From assembly GCF_000298075.1 (NCBI RefSeq), contig NZ_JH815593.1:277519-341518 (forward strand): DNA of 64,000 nt. Reading direction: 5' to 3'. The notes under the pieces are model-generated. The model was not told the DNA's origin. It saw nothing but the letters and a program-made list of their open reading frames with translations, and did not search any database. Origin of the DNA: Staphylococcus massiliensis CCUG 55927 (GTDB lineage: Bacteria > Bacillota > Bacilli > Staphylococcales > Staphylococcaceae). The position numbers were made by a program, and so were the translations under genes. Every line of letters begins with the position of its first letter. The first letter of the stretch is position 1. Below, piece by piece: positions 1-9,930 of this stretch.

Positions 1-36
1 AGTGCGATAAGCTATGAATTAGAATTAATGAGGTGA
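1..36 (+). CDS. rsmE: 3' end of rsmE, 16S rRNA m3U1498 methyltransferase (partial)
   Basis: Frame 1 reads SAISYELELMR and then TGA. This resembles the C-terminal end of RsmE-family rRNA methyltransferases, and RsmE precedes mtaB in Bacillus and staphylococci. Only the last 11 residues are inside the window, so the call rests on this short tail plus gene order. Its stop codon overlaps the Shine-Dalgarno of mtaB (AGGTGA), which suggests translational coupling. Confidence 0.6.
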   Translation, partial: SAISYELELMR

Positions 37-40
37 TTAA

Positions 41-1387
41 ATGTCAACAGTTGCTTTTCATACTTTAGGTTGTAAAGTAAATCATTATGAAACTGAAGCA
101 ATTTGGCAATTATTTAAAGATGCGGATTATGAACGCGTTGATTTCAATCAAAACGCTGACGTATTCGTTATTAATACATGTACAGTAACAAACACTGGCG
201 ATAAGAAGAGTCGTCAAATTATTCGTCGTGCAATTCGTAAAAATCCTGATGCAGTTATTTGCGTGACAGGTTGCTACGCTCAAACATCTTCAGCAGAAAT
301 TATGGAAATTCCTGGTGTGGATATTGTAGTAGGTACAGAAGGTCGTTCACGCTTATTAGATTACATTGAAACGTATCGTAAAGAACGTGAACCAATCAAC
401 GGTGTCGGTAATATCATGAAGAACCGTACATACGAAGAACTTGAAGTGCCTTACTTTACAGACCGTACGCGTGCATCACTTAAGATTCAAGAAGGCTGTA
501 ATAACTTCTGCACGTTCTGTATCATCCCTTGGGCACGTGGTTTAATGCGTTCAAGAGATCCTGAGAAAGTGGTTGAACAAGCAACAACACTTGTGAATTC
601 AGGTTATAAAGAAATCGTTCTAACTGGTATTCACACTGGTGGTTATGGTCAAGACCTTAAAGATTATAATCTCGCGCAATTACTACGAGATCTTGAAACG
701 GTTGATGGCTTAGAGCGTATTCGTATTTCTTCAATCGAAGCAAGCCAATTAACAGACGAAGTGATTGAAGTGTTACAACAGTCTACTAAAGTAGTGCGTC
801 ACTTACACGTACCATTACAATCAGGTTCAGACTCAGTGTTAAAACGTATGAGACGTAAATATTCAATGGCACATTTCTCTGAGCGTTTAACGAAATTACA
901 TGAAGCTTTACCTGGCTTAGCAGTTACAAGTGACGTTATAGTTGGGTTCCCAGGTGAAACAGAAGAAGAATTCCAACAAACATACGACTTTATTGTCGAC
1001 CATCACTTCTCAGAACTACACGTATTCCCATATTCTCCAAGAATTGGTACGCCAGCCGCTCGTATGGACGATCAAGTTGACGAAGAAGTGAAGAATGAGC
1101 GTGTGCATCGTTTAATCAATTTAAGTAATCAGCTTGCGAAACAATATGCTTCTAAATTTGACCAAGATGTTCTTGAAGTGATCCCTGAAGAAAAAGGCTC
1201 TCACGATGGCATCTTAGTTGGCTATGCTGATAATTACATGAAAGTGGAATTTGACGGTGACGAATCATTAATTGGTGAACTTGTCAAAGTAAAGATTACA
1301 GAACCTAACTATCCAATAAATAAAGGTCAACTCTTAAGAGTCGTTGAACATGCTACAAATCAGTCAAATAAAGAAGTATTAGTTTAA
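41..1387 (+). CDS. mtaB: tRNA t6A37 methylthiotransferase MtaB (YqeV)
   Basis: Radical-SAM methylthiotransferase that converts t6A37 to ms2t6A37 in tRNAs reading ANN codons. The 448-residue length is normal. The N-terminal MTTase domain carries the cluster cysteines C11 (LGCKVN), C47 (INTCTVTN) and C78 (VTGCYA). The radical-SAM motif CNNFCTFC gives C153, C157 and C160, and the C-terminal 70 residues look like a TRAM domain. The start ATG has a good AGGTGA Shine-Dalgarno 4 bases upstream. The LGCKVN start and the position between rsmE and rpsU separate it from MiaB. Confidence 0.95.
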   Translation: MSTVAFHTLGCKVNHYETEAIWQLFKDADYERVDFNQNADVFVINTCTVTNTGDKKSRQIIRRAIRKNPDAVICVTGCYAQTSSAEIMEIPGVDIVVGTEGRSRLLDYIETYRKEREPINGVGNIMKNRTYEELEVPYFTDRTRASLKIQEGCNNFCTFCIIPWARGLMRSRDPEKVVEQATTLVNSGYKEIVLTGIHTGGYGQDLKDYNLAQLLRDLETVDGLERIRISSIEASQLTDEVIEVLQQSTKVVRHLHVPLQSGSDSVLKRMRRKYSMAHFSERLTKLHEALPGLAVTSDVIVGFPGETEEEFQQTYDFIVDHHFSELHVFPYSPRIGTPAARMDDQVDEEVKNERVHRLINLSNQLAKQYASKFDQDVLEVIPEEKGSHDGILVGYADNYMKVEFDGDESLIGELVKVKITEPNYPINKGQLLRVVEHATNQSNKEVLV

Positions 1388-1411
1388 ATGTAAATTTTAT
1401 GAAATTCGCAT

Positions 1412-1440
1412 TTGACCGTAAAAGCGACTTATATTATACT
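1412..1440 (+). promoter_or_regulatory. SigA-type promoter of rpsU
   Basis: TTGACC (1412-1417), 17-base spacer, TATACT (1435-1440). The leader that follows contains a small hairpin, ACATAGT/ACTATGT (1447-1466), before the rpsU ribosome binding site. This is one of the best consensus matches in the window. Confidence 0.7.
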
Positions 1441-1513
1441 TGTTGTACATAGTTATAAGACTATGTAAAGATAATATAAAGCTTTCTTGAGATTTGGAGG
1501 GAGGGAAATACAG

Positions 1514-1690
1514 ATGTCTAAAACAGTAGTCCGTAAAAACGAATCAATCGATGACGCTTTACGTCGTTTCAAACGTTCTGTTTCTAAGAGCGGTACGATT
1601 CAAGAAGTACGTAAACGTGAATTCTACGAAAAACCAAGTGTTAAGCGTAAGAAAAAATCAGAAGCTGCACGTAAGCGTAAATTTAAATAA
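1514..1690 (+). CDS. rpsU: 30S ribosomal protein S21
   Basis: Small basic ribosomal protein of 58 residues. It starts [12 protein letters not shown], as in Bacillus and staphylococcal S21, and ends in the usual Lys/Arg-rich tail ([13 protein letters not shown]). An in-frame ATG lies 27 bases upstream, but the ATG at 1514 matches the family N-terminus and has the purine-rich GGAGGGAGGG upstream. The gene appears monocistronic, with its own promoter and a strong terminator. It sits between mtaB and the floA cluster, as in related genomes. Confidence 0.96.
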   Translation: MSKTVVRKNESIDDALRRFKRSVSKSGTIQEVRKREFYEKPSVKRKKKSEAARKRKFK

Positions 1691-1691
1691 T

Positions 1692-1772
1692 TAATGAATC
1701 TGTTGATCTCCCTCAACACATAAATTCATTATGAATAACAGTCTAAGACACATGTCTTAGGCTGTTATTTTT
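1692..1772 (+). terminator. rpsU terminator (two consecutive stem-loops)
   Basis: A first weak stem (AATGAAT...ATTCATT, with inner GTTGA/TCAAC) spans about 1692-1731. It is followed by a strong hairpin (AATAACAG and CTAAGAC pairing with GTCTTAG and CTGTTATT, 1734-1769) ending in a T-rich tract. The rest of the 312-base gap up to 2002 holds an inverted AAAAGCCA/TGGCTTTT pair (1779-1809) and no gene that I can see. Confidence 0.85.
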
Positions 1773-1777
1773 ATATC

Positions 1778-1810
1778 TGAAAAGCCAAGTTATAGGGGTA
1801 TGGCTTTTCA
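1778..1810. repeat. Inverted pair of the 9-mer GGCTTTTCA
   Basis: TGAAAAGCC at 1778-1786 faces GGCTTTTCA at 1802-1810. Together they give an AAAAGCCA/TGGCTTTT stem with a loop of about 13 bases. There is no T-tract, so it is not a normal terminator. The same 9-mer recurs through the window (see findings). Confidence 0.5.
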
Positions 1811-2002
1811 AAAGGAGGCAACCTTGAACGCGCATAAATGCAAGAAGTATGCATAAAAATGCGTTTCAATCATAATGATTCTTTAAATTTTAGAGGGTGA
1901 TATAAAAAGGTTGATAATATATTCAATTCTAAATAAAAAACCTATTTATACGCTTGTATTTAATGTATACTTAAATTAGGGAGTGAGGTGAAAGGTTATC
2001 CC

Positions 2003-2701
2003 ATGATGAATTTACATATACTAACTTTTCTTCAAAATACACAAGATAATAGTTGGATGAATATGTTAAGTAAAATGATTACCTCACCTTTAATTTCATT
2101 AGTTTTAACGTGTGTGATCTTTTTAGGGTTTTTGTACCAATTATATTCTAAACGAATTAATATCATTGGTATTATCGCTACATTAGCTTTACTGGTCTTC
2201 TTTTTAGGGTTCTTAATCGAAGGCAGTATGAGCTTTCTAACATTCATACTATTTATAGTCGGGGTTATCTTTTTAATTCTTGAACTATTCGTAGTAGGTG
2301 CTGTGCTCGGTATTACCGGATTAGTGCTGATTATATTTAGTATTGTTTCGTTGGGAGATAATTTATTACAAATGCTAGTTAATGTTGTCATTGCATTAAT
2401 TTTAGCAATTATTGAGTGGGTGATTTTAGTGAAATTTTTCAAACGTAAGATTCCATTTTTTGAGAATGTGGTACTTAAAGATTCGACGAGTCGTGAGTCA
2501 GGATATACATCTCACGATGATTTATCGCATTTAGTTGGAGAAGTAGCTAACACCGTTACAGACCTAAGACCATCTGGGGTCATTGTCTTAAATGATGATC
2601 GAATAGATGCGGTTTCTGATGGTCCCTTTATTTTAAAAGACAAGCCCGTCAAGATTATTGAAGTTGAAGGTACCCGTGTTGTAGTAAGAGAAATTGAATA
2701 A
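2003..2701 (+). CDS. NfeD-like membrane protein (YqeZ family, short form)
   Basis: Partner of the flotillin-like protein encoded next. Four hydrophobic segments lie roughly between residues 25 and 145. A soluble C-terminal part of about 80 residues (from about 155) has the pattern of the NfeD OB-fold beta-barrel (VGEVANTVTDL...GVIVLNDDRIDAV). Bacillus YqeZ carries an extra N-terminal ClpP-like protease domain that is absent here, so this is the short NfeD class. ATG 2003 has AAAGG 7 bases upstream; a GTG at 1988 is an alternative start. It forms an operon with floA, 14 bases downstream. Confidence 0.8.
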   Translation: MMNLHILTFLQNTQDNSWMNMLSKMITSPLISLVLTCVIFLGFLYQLYSKRINIIGIIATLALLVFFLGFLIEGSMSFLTFILFIVGVIFLILELFVVGAVLGITGLVLIIFSIVSLGDNLLQMLVNVVIALILAIIEWVILVKFFKRKIPFFENVVLKDSTSRESGYTSHDDLSHLVGEVANTVTDLRPSGVIVLNDDRIDAVSDGPFILKDKPVKIIEVEGTRVVVREIE

Positions 2702-2715
2702 GGAGTGTATAGGAA

Positions 2716-3714
2716 ATGATGTTTAGCGGATTAATTCCTCTTATTGTCATTATTGTGCTCGTTATCGTAGCACTAATGATTTTACTATCGTTTGTTCCTG
2801 TAGGATTATGGATTTCAGCGATTGCAGCTGGCGTTAAAGTAGGTATCGGTACACTTGTAGGTATGCGCTTAAGACGTGTATCACCTCGACGTGTTATCGG
2901 GCCTTTAATCAAAGCGCATAAAGCTGGATTACACTTATCAACGAACCAACTTGAGTCTCACTACCTAGCAGGTGGTAACGTAGACCGTGTCGTTGATGCG
3001 AACATCGCAGCTCAACGTGCTGAAATTAATTTACCATTTGAACGTGCCGCTGCTATCGACTTAGCAGGTCGTGATGTACTTGAAGCGGTTCAAATGTCAG
3101 TTAACCCGAAAGTGATTGAAACACCATTTATCGCTGGTGTTGCGATGGATGGTATCGAGTTAAAAGCTAAAGCACGTATTACAGTTCGTGCAAACATTTC
3201 TCGATTAGTCGGTGGTGCTGGTGAAGAAACAATCATCGCCCGTGTAGGTGAAGGTATCGTTTCTACAATTGGTTCTAGTGAACACCATAAAGAAGTACTT
3301 GAGAATCCTGATAATATCTCTAAGACAGTATTAAGTAAAGGGCTTGATTCAGGTACTGCTTTCGAAATTTTATCTATTGATATCGCAGACGTTGATATCA
3401 GTAAGAACATTGGTGCCGATCTTCAAACTGAACAAGCAATGGCTGATAAAAACATTGCTCAAGCAAAAGCCGAAGAACGTCGTGCAATGGCTGTAGCTTC
3501 TGAACAAGAAATGAAAGCACGTGTGCAAGAAATGCGTGCGAAAGTTGTTGAAGCTGAGTCAGAAGTACCACTTGCTTTAGCTGAAGCATTACGTTCAGGG
3601 AATATCGGTGTGAAAGATTATTATAATCTTAAGAACATCGAAGCGGATACAGGCATGAGAGAAGCAATTAACAAGAGTACTAATCAAGGCGACCAAGATT
3701 CACCAGAAAACTAA
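2716..3714 (+). CDS. floA: Flotillin-like membrane-domain protein FloA (YqfA)
   Basis: Scaffold protein of functional membrane microdomains. An N-terminal hydrophobic region (residues about 5-50) inserts into the membrane from the cytoplasmic side. It is followed by an SPFH/band-7-like domain (about 55-215) and an Ala/Glu-rich coiled coil (about 230-310) with [24 protein letters not shown] repeats used in oligomerisation. The 332-residue length is typical. Two adjacent in-frame ATGs (2716, 2719) are both possible. Cotranscription with the NfeD protein upstream is the conserved arrangement. Confidence 0.93.
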   Translation: MMFSGLIPLIVIIVLVIVALMILLSFVPVGLWISAIAAGVKVGIGTLVGMRLRRVSPRRVIGPLIKAHKAGLHLSTNQLESHYLAGGNVDRVVDANIAAQRAEINLPFERAAAIDLAGRDVLEAVQMSVNPKVIETPFIAGVAMDGIELKAKARITVRANISRLVGGAGEETIIARVGEGIVSTIGSSEHHKEVLENPDNISKTVLSKGLDSGTAFEILSIDIADVDISKNIGADLQTEQAMADKNIAQAKAEERRAMAVASEQEMKARVQEMRAKVVEAESEVPLALAEALRSGNIGVKDYYNLKNIEADTGMREAINKSTNQGDQDSPEN

Positions 3715-3728
3715 ATGAGGTGATATAA

Positions 3729-4361
3729 GTGAATATAGGTCTCATAATTTTTGTAGTCTCTATTATCATTTCGGTCGTTAGTGCGATTAATGATAAGAGT
3801 CATAAATCGCGACAAAATCAAAGACCTAAACAACAAACACCTAATAAACCTAAAAACGTTTTTGAACGGTTTGAAGACACGATGAAAGAGGTTGAACGTG
3901 AACTAGATGGTGGCTTTTCAGATGTATTTGATGAGGAAGATGATAAACCTTCTAAAAGAGTACATGAAACACCTCAAGAAGAACAAACACCACCTTCACG
4001 TGAAAGACAAACGACTCGAACTGAAAAACCTAAAGAAATGTCTAATTCTGAACAGAAAAAGCGTGCCGCTGAAGCTGAAGTGAGACGTGAACTTGAAGAA
4101 GATGTACGTCGTCACATGGATAGTGTTAGTTATGAAATTGACAAGGTTAAGGACGAACGCTTAGCTGAAATTAGATACAAAACTGAACTTATCTTAGACG
4201 ACAAATACTTATCGCCTAGAGCAAAACGTGCTCGCATTCAAGAATTAATGGCACAGTTTAAACCTAAAGATCAATTGAAGTCAGGTCATCAGTTTTCAGA
4301 TAATGAAGTGGTTAATGGGTTAATTTGGTCAGAAATTTTAAATAAACCTAAACAATTATAA
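3729..4361 (+). CDS. Uncharacterised membrane-anchored, highly charged protein downstream of floA
   Basis: I do not recognise a function. It has one N-terminal membrane segment (residues about 3-19, IGLIIFVVSIIISVVSAI). A Lys/Gln/Pro-rich linker (about 20-120) and a charged, probably coiled-coil region (about 115-165) follow. The C-terminal part (about 165-205) looks folded, with an ILDDKYLSPRAKRARIQELM helix. The start is GTG with GAGGTGAT upstream. It lies 14 bases after floA, so it is probably cotranscribed and may be a partner of the FloA/NfeD complex; that is inference from context only. Confidence 0.7.
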   Translation: MNIGLIIFVVSIIISVVSAINDKSHKSRQNQRPKQQTPNKPKNVFERFEDTMKEVERELDGGFSDVFDEEDDKPSKRVHETPQEEQTPPSRERQTTRTEKPKEMSNSEQKKRAAEAEVRRELEEDVRRHMDSVSYEIDKVKDERLAEIRYKTELILDDKYLSPRAKRARIQELMAQFKPKDQLKSGHQFSDNEVVNGLIWSEILNKPKQL

Positions 4362-4395
4362 ATGTTTAAATTGGCTTTTCAAAAAGTATGATGAT

Positions 4396-4440
4396 AAAGC
4401 TCCGAGTGATCTTAAGTACGAGATTATTCGGGGCTTTTTA
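4396..4440 (+). terminator. Terminator of the nfeD-floA operon
   Basis: AAAGCTCCGA (4396-4405) pairs with TCGGGGCTTT (4428-4437, one G-U). An inner imperfect stem and a T-rich tail follow. A copy of GGCTTTTCA (4373-4381) lies just before it. Confidence 0.8.
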
Positions 4441-4507
4441 TTTGGGGAAAGCGAGAATAAAATGGCGAAATCGTAGTTTCAATTTTAAGGTGATGTGTCA
4501 TGAATCG

Positions 4508-4516
4508 TGATATAAT
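4508..4516 (+). promoter_or_regulatory. Extended -10 promoter upstream of phoH
   Basis: TGATATAAT gives a perfect -10 with an extended TG element. No good -35 stands 16-18 bases upstream, as is usual for extended -10 promoters. Confidence 0.5.
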
Positions 4517-4607
4517 TGAGATGGATATAAGTTAATTAAATTGCATGGCTAACATGCTTTTGATACATTTAAATTGAACTAAATTACAATTGAAAAGGAG
4601 CTCATGT

Positions 4608-5552
4608 ATGCCTGAGTTAATTCATATCGATGACATCAATCAAGCACAAGCATTAATTGGGAGTAATGATGAACACTTAAAGTTTGTCGATGATGCGTTT
4701 GATGTCAATATTCATGCCAGAGGTCAAGAAATTGCTGTAAGAGGTCAAAAGGTTGAGGAAGTTGAACTTGCTGAATCTGTTATCAAGAATCTGTTAAAGG
4801 TGATTGAACAAGGTGCCTCAATTAACATTAAAGATGTTCAAGCAGCAGTTAAAATGGCTAAAAACGGCAACATCAATCATTTAATTGATTTATATGAAGA
4901 AGAAATTACCAAAGATGCTTATGGTAAAACAATACGTGCCAAAACAATGGGGCAACGTATGTATGTACACGCTATGAAACAAAATGATTTGGTGTTTGGA
5001 ATAGGTCCTGCTGGTACAGGTAAAACGTTCTTAGCGGTCGTCTTTGCAGCTAAGGCGTTAAGAAAAGGTGAAGTTAAGCGAATTGTGCTTACGCGACCAG
5101 CAGTTGAAGCGGGCGAATCTTTAGGGTTCTTACCTGGTGACTTAAAAGAGAAGGTCGACCCGTATTTACGTCCGTTATATGATGGTTTAAACACAGTGCT
5201 CGGTGCTGAACAAACTGCCCGCTTTATTGAACGCGGTATTATTGAAATTGCACCACTTGCATACATGCGCGGTCGAACTTTAGACGATGCATTTGTAATT
5301 CTCGATGAAGCTCAAAATACAACGCATGCACAAATGAAGATGTTCTTAACACGTTTAGGATTCGGTTCTAAAATGGTTGTTACAGGCGATAAAACCCAAA
5401 TTGACTTACCTAAAGGTGTTAAAAGTGGTTTAGTTGAAGCTGAACAACGTTTAAAAGGTGTTAAGGGCCTTTCGATACTTCAGTTAGAACAAACTGATGT
5501 TGTGCGTCACCCATTAGTCGGTAGAATTATCGATCGTTATGAGGAGGAATAA
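4608..5552 (+). CDS. phoH: PhoH family ATPase
   Basis: Cytoplasmic PhoH-like P-loop ATPase/putative RNA helicase, almost always next to the RNase YbeY as here. Walker A GPAGTGKT is at residues 133-140 and Walker B VILDEAQ at about 230-236. The arginine-rich TRPAVEAGE and TGDKTQIDLP motifs are also present. 314 residues from ATG 4608. A TTG 18 bases upstream is in frame but overlaps the AAAGGAG Shine-Dalgarno, so it is not the start. It is the first gene of phoH-ybeY-dgkA-cdd-era. Confidence 0.93.
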   Translation: MPELIHIDDINQAQALIGSNDEHLKFVDDAFDVNIHARGQEIAVRGQKVEEVELAESVIKNLLKVIEQGASINIKDVQAAVKMAKNGNINHLIDLYEEEITKDAYGKTIRAKTMGQRMYVHAMKQNDLVFGIGPAGTGKTFLAVVFAAKALRKGEVKRIVLTRPAVEAGESLGFLPGDLKEKVDPYLRPLYDGLNTVLGAEQTARFIERGIIEIAPLAYMRGRTLDDAFVILDEAQNTTHAQMKMFLTRLGFGSKMVVTGDKTQIDLPKGVKSGLVEAEQRLKGVKGLSILQLEQTDVVRHPLVGRIIDRYEEE

Positions 5553-5555
5553 AGC

Positions 5556-6017
5556 ATGTTTACGATAGATTTTAGTGATCACACGAATGAAGTTGAGGCT
5601 TCATGGTTTGAACAAATTGAAGACCTGCTTACGTTTGCTAAATCTAAAGAAGGTATTGAAGAGGAAGCTGAATTATCCGTAACTTTCGTAGATAAAGAAG
5701 AAATTCAAAGTATTAACCGAGATTATCGTGACAAAGACAAAGTGACGGATGTGATTTCTTTTGCATTAGAAGAGGATGAGCCTGAGATTGAAGGATTAGA
5801 CATGCCGCGCGTTCTTGGTGACATCATTATTTGTACTGACGTTGCGAAAGAACAGGCTGAAAGCTATAACCATTCATTCGAACGTGAACTTGGGTTCCTA
5901 GCTCTACACGGTTTCTTACATCTTTTAGGTTATGACCACATGAATGAAGCGGATGAGAAGAAAATGTTTGGTCGTCAGACAGAGATTCTCAATGAATATG
6001 GTTTAACAAGGGATTAA
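5556..6017 (+). CDS. ybeY: Endoribonuclease YbeY (rRNA maturation factor)
   Basis: Zinc-dependent endoribonuclease involved in 16S 3'-end maturation and ribosome quality control. The signature [11 protein letters not shown] (near residue 118) supplies the three zinc-ligand histidines. 153 residues is normal. It starts 3 bases after the phoH stop, with GAGGAGG overlapping the end of phoH, which indicates tight coupling. Era, four genes down, acts in the same 30S maturation process. Confidence 0.95.
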   Translation: MFTIDFSDHTNEVEASWFEQIEDLLTFAKSKEGIEEEAELSVTFVDKEEIQSINRDYRDKDKVTDVISFALEEDEPEIEGLDMPRVLGDIIICTDVAKEQAESYNHSFERELGFLALHGFLHLLGYDHMNEADEKKMFGRQTEILNEYGLTRD

Positions 6018-6018
6018 T

Positions 6019-6354
6019 ATGAAGCGTTTCAAATATGCATTTGAAGGATGTATTCAACTCTTTAAAAAAGATCATAATTTCTTGTTGCACATCGTGTTAA
6101 TGATAATTGCAATCATATTTGGAATCATTTGCGGAATTTCTCCTATAGAGTGGATGATACTCACGCTCGTAATCGGATTAGTGCTTGCCTTTGAAGTGAT
6201 AAATACAGCGCTTGAATACGTTGTTGATTTAGTGACACTTGAGTATCACGATTATGCTAAATATGCTAAAGATATCGCTGCGTTCAGTGTTGTAATCATG
6301 GCTATTGTGGCAGTCATTATTGGAATAATCATATTCATACCGAAACTTATTTAA
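6019..6354 (+). CDS. dgkA: Undecaprenol/diacylglycerol kinase (DgkA family)
   Basis: Small integral membrane lipid kinase of 111 residues with three predicted membrane helices (about 22-40, 45-62, 87-109). The family motif EVINTALEYVVD (about 61-72) contains the catalytic and metal-binding Glu and Asn residues. In Gram-positive bacteria the substrate is usually undecaprenol, which links it to cell-wall lipid carrier recycling. It starts one base after the ybeY stop codon. Confidence 0.9.
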   Translation: MKRFKYAFEGCIQLFKKDHNFLLHIVLMIIAIIFGIICGISPIEWMILTLVIGLVLAFEVINTALEYVVDLVTLEYHDYAKYAKDIAAFSVVIMAIVAVIIGIIIFIPKLI

Positions 6355-6372
6355 CAACAAGGAGGAACAAGC

Positions 6373-6777
6373 ATGGCTTATAATGAAACGTATTTTAAAG
6401 AAGTGCGTGAAGCGCAAAGTAAAGCTTATGCACCGTATAGTAACTTTAAAGTAGGTGCTTATTTAATTACGAAAGATGGTAAAAGTTACCATGGCGCTAA
6501 CGTTGAGAATGCTGCATATCCAGACAGTATTTGTGCAGAACGTTCAAGTTTAGTTGCTGCTATTAGTGATGGTTACCGCCCAAGCGACTTTGAAAGTATC
6601 ACAGTTACAGTTGATGCAAATGAGCCATCTTCACCATGTGGTTCTTGTAGACAAGTGTTAAAAGAACTCTGTGATGACGATATGCCTGTCTATATGACGA
6701 ACCACAAAGGTGATATGAAAATGTTAACAGTCAATGAATTATTACCACTTGGCTTTTCAGGAAAGGATTTAGATTAA
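6373..6777 (+). CDS. cdd: Cytidine deaminase
   Basis: Homotetrameric zinc enzyme of pyrimidine salvage (cytidine or deoxycytidine to uridine or deoxyuridine). Zinc ligands are C54, C89 and C92, and the catalytic proton shuttle is E56, in the motifs SICAERS and PCGSCRQVL. NVENAAY is the nucleoside-binding stretch. 134 residues is the normal short form. A strong AGGAGG precedes the ATG. Its TAA stop directly abuts the ATG of era. Confidence 0.96.
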   Translation: MAYNETYFKEVREAQSKAYAPYSNFKVGAYLITKDGKSYHGANVENAAYPDSICAERSSLVAAISDGYRPSDFESITVTVDANEPSSPCGSCRQVLKELCDDDMPVYMTNHKGDMKMLTVNELLPLGFSGKDLD

Positions 6778-7674
6778 ATGGAACATAAATCAGGGTTTGT
6801 ATCGATTATTGGACGCCCGAATGTAGGTAAGTCGACGTTCATGAATCGTGTGATTGGACATAAAATTGCAATCATGTCTGATAAAGCGCAAACAACTCGA
6901 AATAAAATTCAAGGTGTTATGACGGAAGCGGATTCTCAAATTATCTTTCTTGATACACCGGGTATTCATAAACCGAAACATAAACTAGGTGACTATATGA
7001 TGAAAGTCGCTAAAAATACGCTCGGTGAAATTGATGCGATTATGTTTATGGTCAATGTGGATGAAGAAATAGGCCGCGGCGATCAATATATCATGGACAT
7101 GCTTAAAAATGTTAAGACGCCCGTATTCTTAGTATTAAATAAAATTGATCTTGTGCATCCTGATCAATTAATGCCACGTATTGAACAATATCAAGAGTAC
7201 ATGGATTTCACAGAAGTGATTCCGATTTCCGCTTTAGAAGGTCTTAATGTAGATCACTTTATTAGTGTGTTGAAATCTTACTTACCGGAAGGGCCGAAGT
7301 ATTATCCAGACGATCAAATATCTGATCACCCTGAACAATTCGTTGTTAGTGAGCTCATTCGCGAGAAGATTTTAGAGCTAACTTCTGAGGAAATACCGCA
7401 TGCGATTGGTGTAAACGTTGCCCGTATGGTTAAAGAAAGCGAAGACCGCGTGCGTATTGAAGCAACGATTTTTGTTGAGCGTGACAGCCAAAAAGGTATC
7501 GTTATCGGAAAAGGCGGTAAGAAGTTAAAAGAAGTTGGTAAGCGCGCAAGACGTGATATCGAGATACTCCTTGGTTCTAAAGTTTATTTAGATGTTTGGG
7601 TAAAAGTTCAACGCGACTGGCGTAATAAAGTGAATTTCATTCGCCAAATGGGTTACGTTGAGGATGAATATTAA
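6778..7674 (+). CDS. era: GTPase Era
   Basis: Ras-like GTPase with a C-terminal KH domain that binds the 3' end of 16S rRNA and checks 30S assembly. The G1 motif GRPNVGKST is at 12-20, G3 DTPG near 60 and G4 NKID near 121. The KH GxxG loop ([12 protein letters not shown]) is near 240. 298 residues is typical. The ATG immediately follows the cdd stop, so translation is coupled. Confidence 0.97.
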   Translation: MEHKSGFVSIIGRPNVGKSTFMNRVIGHKIAIMSDKAQTTRNKIQGVMTEADSQIIFLDTPGIHKPKHKLGDYMMKVAKNTLGEIDAIMFMVNVDEEIGRGDQYIMDMLKNVKTPVFLVLNKIDLVHPDQLMPRIEQYQEYMDFTEVIPISALEGLNVDHFISVLKSYLPEGPKYYPDDQISDHPEQFVVSELIREKILELTSEEIPHAIGVNVARMVKESEDRVRIEATIFVERDSQKGIVIGKGGKKLKEVGKRARRDIEILLGSKVYLDVWVKVQRDWRNKVNFIRQMGYVEDEY

Positions 7675-7693
7675 AAGGAAGAGGTGATGCCTT

Positions 7694-8458
7694 TTGTTAC
7701 AAAAGCAAAAGGGCGTCATTATTAAATCAGTCGATTATGGTGAATCGGATAAGGTTATTACGATATTAAATGAGCACGGTAGTAAAGTGCCGTTGATGGT
7801 TCGTCGTGCGAAAAAGAGTAAAAAAGGACTACAAGCCAGTACACAATTATTTGTATATGGCTTGTTTATTTATTCTAAATGGCGCGGTATGGGGACGTTA
7901 ACGTCTGTAGATGTGATTGACCGCCATTATCCATTGCAATTAGATATTTATAAAAGTAGTTACGTGAGTTTGTGTGCGGAAATTATAGATCGTGGCTTTG
8001 AAGATCAAATAAGCGAAGAAAGTTTTAAGCTACTACAGTTTGCTTTAACGCGAATTGAAGCGGACGTTTCACCTCAACTCGTAGCAAATATTGTATTCTT
8101 AAAGTGTATGTATCTCTTCGGCTTCCAGCTCGACTTTACAACTTGCGCCATTACGCATGATACCGACCAATCTCATCTAGCTGGTTATAGCTTTAAGTTT
8201 GATGGTCCCATTTCTGAAAAGGTCTTGCACCAAGATCCCCATGCGGTGCGCATTAAAAATCGAACGTTTTATCTAATGGATGTTTTACAACATTTACCGA
8301 TCGATAAAATGAAATCTATTACGATAAATGAAGACATATTAACTGAGATGAATGATTTATTATTGATGCTATACCGTGAGTACGCGGGCGTCTTCTTTAA
8401 AGGTCAAAAGTTAATCAACCAGTTGAAACGCTTTGAACAATCAACTGAGTCAGACTAA
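7694..8458 (+). CDS. recO: DNA repair protein RecO
   Basis: RecFOR-pathway protein that loads RecA on SSB-coated gaps and anneals strands. It has an N-terminal OB fold ([20 protein letters not shown]) and a helical C-terminal domain with a cysteine pair (near 140 and 149) where the zinc motif of other RecO proteins would be; the full CxxC set is not evident. The start is TTG with GAGGTGAT upstream. 254 residues. It follows era, as in most Firmicutes. Confidence 0.93.
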   Translation: MLQKQKGVIIKSVDYGESDKVITILNEHGSKVPLMVRRAKKSKKGLQASTQLFVYGLFIYSKWRGMGTLTSVDVIDRHYPLQLDIYKSSYVSLCAEIIDRGFEDQISEESFKLLQFALTRIEADVSPQLVANIVFLKCMYLFGFQLDFTTCAITHDTDQSHLAGYSFKFDGPISEKVLHQDPHAVRIKNRTFYLMDVLQHLPIDKMKSITINEDILTEMNDLLLMLYREYAGVFFKGQKLINQLKRFEQSTESD

Positions 8459-8497
8459 AAAAGATCCGAGACAACTAATTGTGTCCCGGATCTTTTA
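8459..8497. terminator. Bidirectional terminator between recO and glyS
   Basis: AAAAGATCCG and GACA pair with TGTC and CGGATCTTTT (8459-8496), with A and T tracts on either side. It can serve the convergent recO (+) and glyS (-) transcripts. Confidence 0.85.
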
Positions 8498-8514
8498 ATT
8501 ATATTGAGAATAAA

Positions 8515-9906
8515 TTAGAACTTAACTTTGTCAGCTAAGAAGTCGTTTAACTCATCGATAGGCATACGAACTTGTTCCATGCTATCGCGGTCACGAACTG
8601 TAACTTGGTTATCTTCTAATGAATCGAAGTCGAATGTGATACAGTATGGTGTACCAATTTCGTCTTGACGACGGTAACGCTTACCGATTGATTGTGATTC
8701 GTCAAAGTCGATTGTGAAGTTTTCACTAAGTTGCTCGTAAACTTTCATTGCATCGTCAGATAATTTCTTACTTAATGGTAAAACTGCTGCTTTGTATGGT
8801 GCTAAAGCAGGGTGGAAGTGTAATACTGTACGTGCATCTTTACTACCTTCAACACCTTCTTCGTCATAAGCATCACATAAGAATGCTAATGTAACACGGT
8901 CAGCACCAAGAGATGGTTCGATACAATATGGAATGTATTTCTCATTCGTTTCTTGGTCGTGATATTTAAAGTCATCACCTGAATGTTCACTATGGCGTTT
9001 TAAGTCGAAGTCTGTACGACTTGCGATACCCCATAATTCACCCCAACCGAATGGGAAGCGGTATTCGATATCAGTAGTAGCATTTGAGTAGTGAGATAAC
9101 TCGTCTTCGTCATGATCACGTAATCTTACGTTATCATCAACAAGACCTAAGTTACGTAACCAGTTACTTGCAAAGTTTTTCCAATACTCTTGCCATTCAA
9201 TTTCTTCACCTGGTTTACAGAAGAATTCTAATTCCATTTGTTCGAATTCACGCGTTCTGAAGATGAAGTTACCTGGCGTAATTTCGTTACGGAACGATTT
9301 ACCGATTTGACCGATACCAAATGGTAACTTTTTACGCATTGAACGTTGAACGTTTTTGTAGTTTACGAAGATACCTTGAGCTGTTTCAGGACGTAAGAAA
9401 ATTTCGTTAGTTGAACTTTCAGTTACACCTTGGAAAGTTTTGAACATTAAGTTGAATTGACGAATGTCAGTCCAGTTAGCTGTACCACTTACAGGACATA
9501 CGATACCTTCGTCATCAATGATTTTCTTCATTTCATCGAAGCTTAAACCGTCAGCTACGAAGTTTTCGTCGCCTTTTTCATTTTGCATGTATTCTTCAAT
9601 GATTTTGTCGGCACGGTAACGAATTTTACTATCTTTATTATCGATCATTGGGTCGTTAAAGTTACCTAAGTGACCTGAAGCTTCCCACACTTTAGGGTTC
9701 ATAAGAATAGCTGCATCTAAACCAACGTTATATGGTGATTGAGAAATGAATTTTTTCCACCATGCTTTTTTAACGTTATTTTTAAGTTCAACACCTAATG
9801 GACCATAATCCCAAGTGTTTGCTAAACCACCGTAAATGTCACTGCCAGGGAATACAAAACCTCTATGCTTGGCTAATTGTACAATTGTTTCCATATCTTT
9901 TGTCAT
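8515..9906 (-). CDS. glyS: Glycyl-tRNA synthetase, single-subunit (alpha2) type
   Basis: Class II aminoacyl-tRNA synthetase charging tRNA-Gly. 463 residues from ATG 9906, giving the start [17 protein letters not shown], close to the staphylococcal enzyme. A GTG 12 bases upstream (9918) is in frame but overlaps the GGAG Shine-Dalgarno. Class II motif 2 ([20 protein letters not shown]) and motif 3 ([14 protein letters not shown] [12 protein letters not shown]) are visible. It replaces the Bacillus glyQ-glyS pair at this locus. Expression is controlled by the T-box leader just upstream. Confidence 0.96.
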   Translation of the reverse strand: MTKDMETIVQLAKHRGFVFPGSDIYGGLANTWDYGPLGVELKNNVKKAWWKKFISQSPYNVGLDAAILMNPKVWEASGHLGNFNDPMIDNKDSKIRYRADKIIEEYMQNEKGDENFVADGLSFDEMKKIIDDEGIVCPVSGTANWTDIRQFNLMFKTFQGVTESSTNEIFLRPETAQGIFVNYKNVQRSMRKKLPFGIGQIGKSFRNEITPGNFIFRTREFEQMELEFFCKPGEEIEWQEYWKNFASNWLRNLGLVDDNVRLRDHDEDELSHYSNATTDIEYRFPFGWGELWGIASRTDFDLKRHSEHSGDDFKYHDQETNEKYIPYCIEPSLGADRVTLAFLCDAYDEEGVEGSKDARTVLHFHPALAPYKAAVLPLSKKLSDDAMKVYEQLSENFTIDFDESQSIGKRYRRQDEIGTPYCITFDFDSLEDNQVTVRDRDSMEQVRMPIDELNDFLADKVKF

Positions 9907-9930
9907 ATTCCATAACACTCCTTTTTAATA

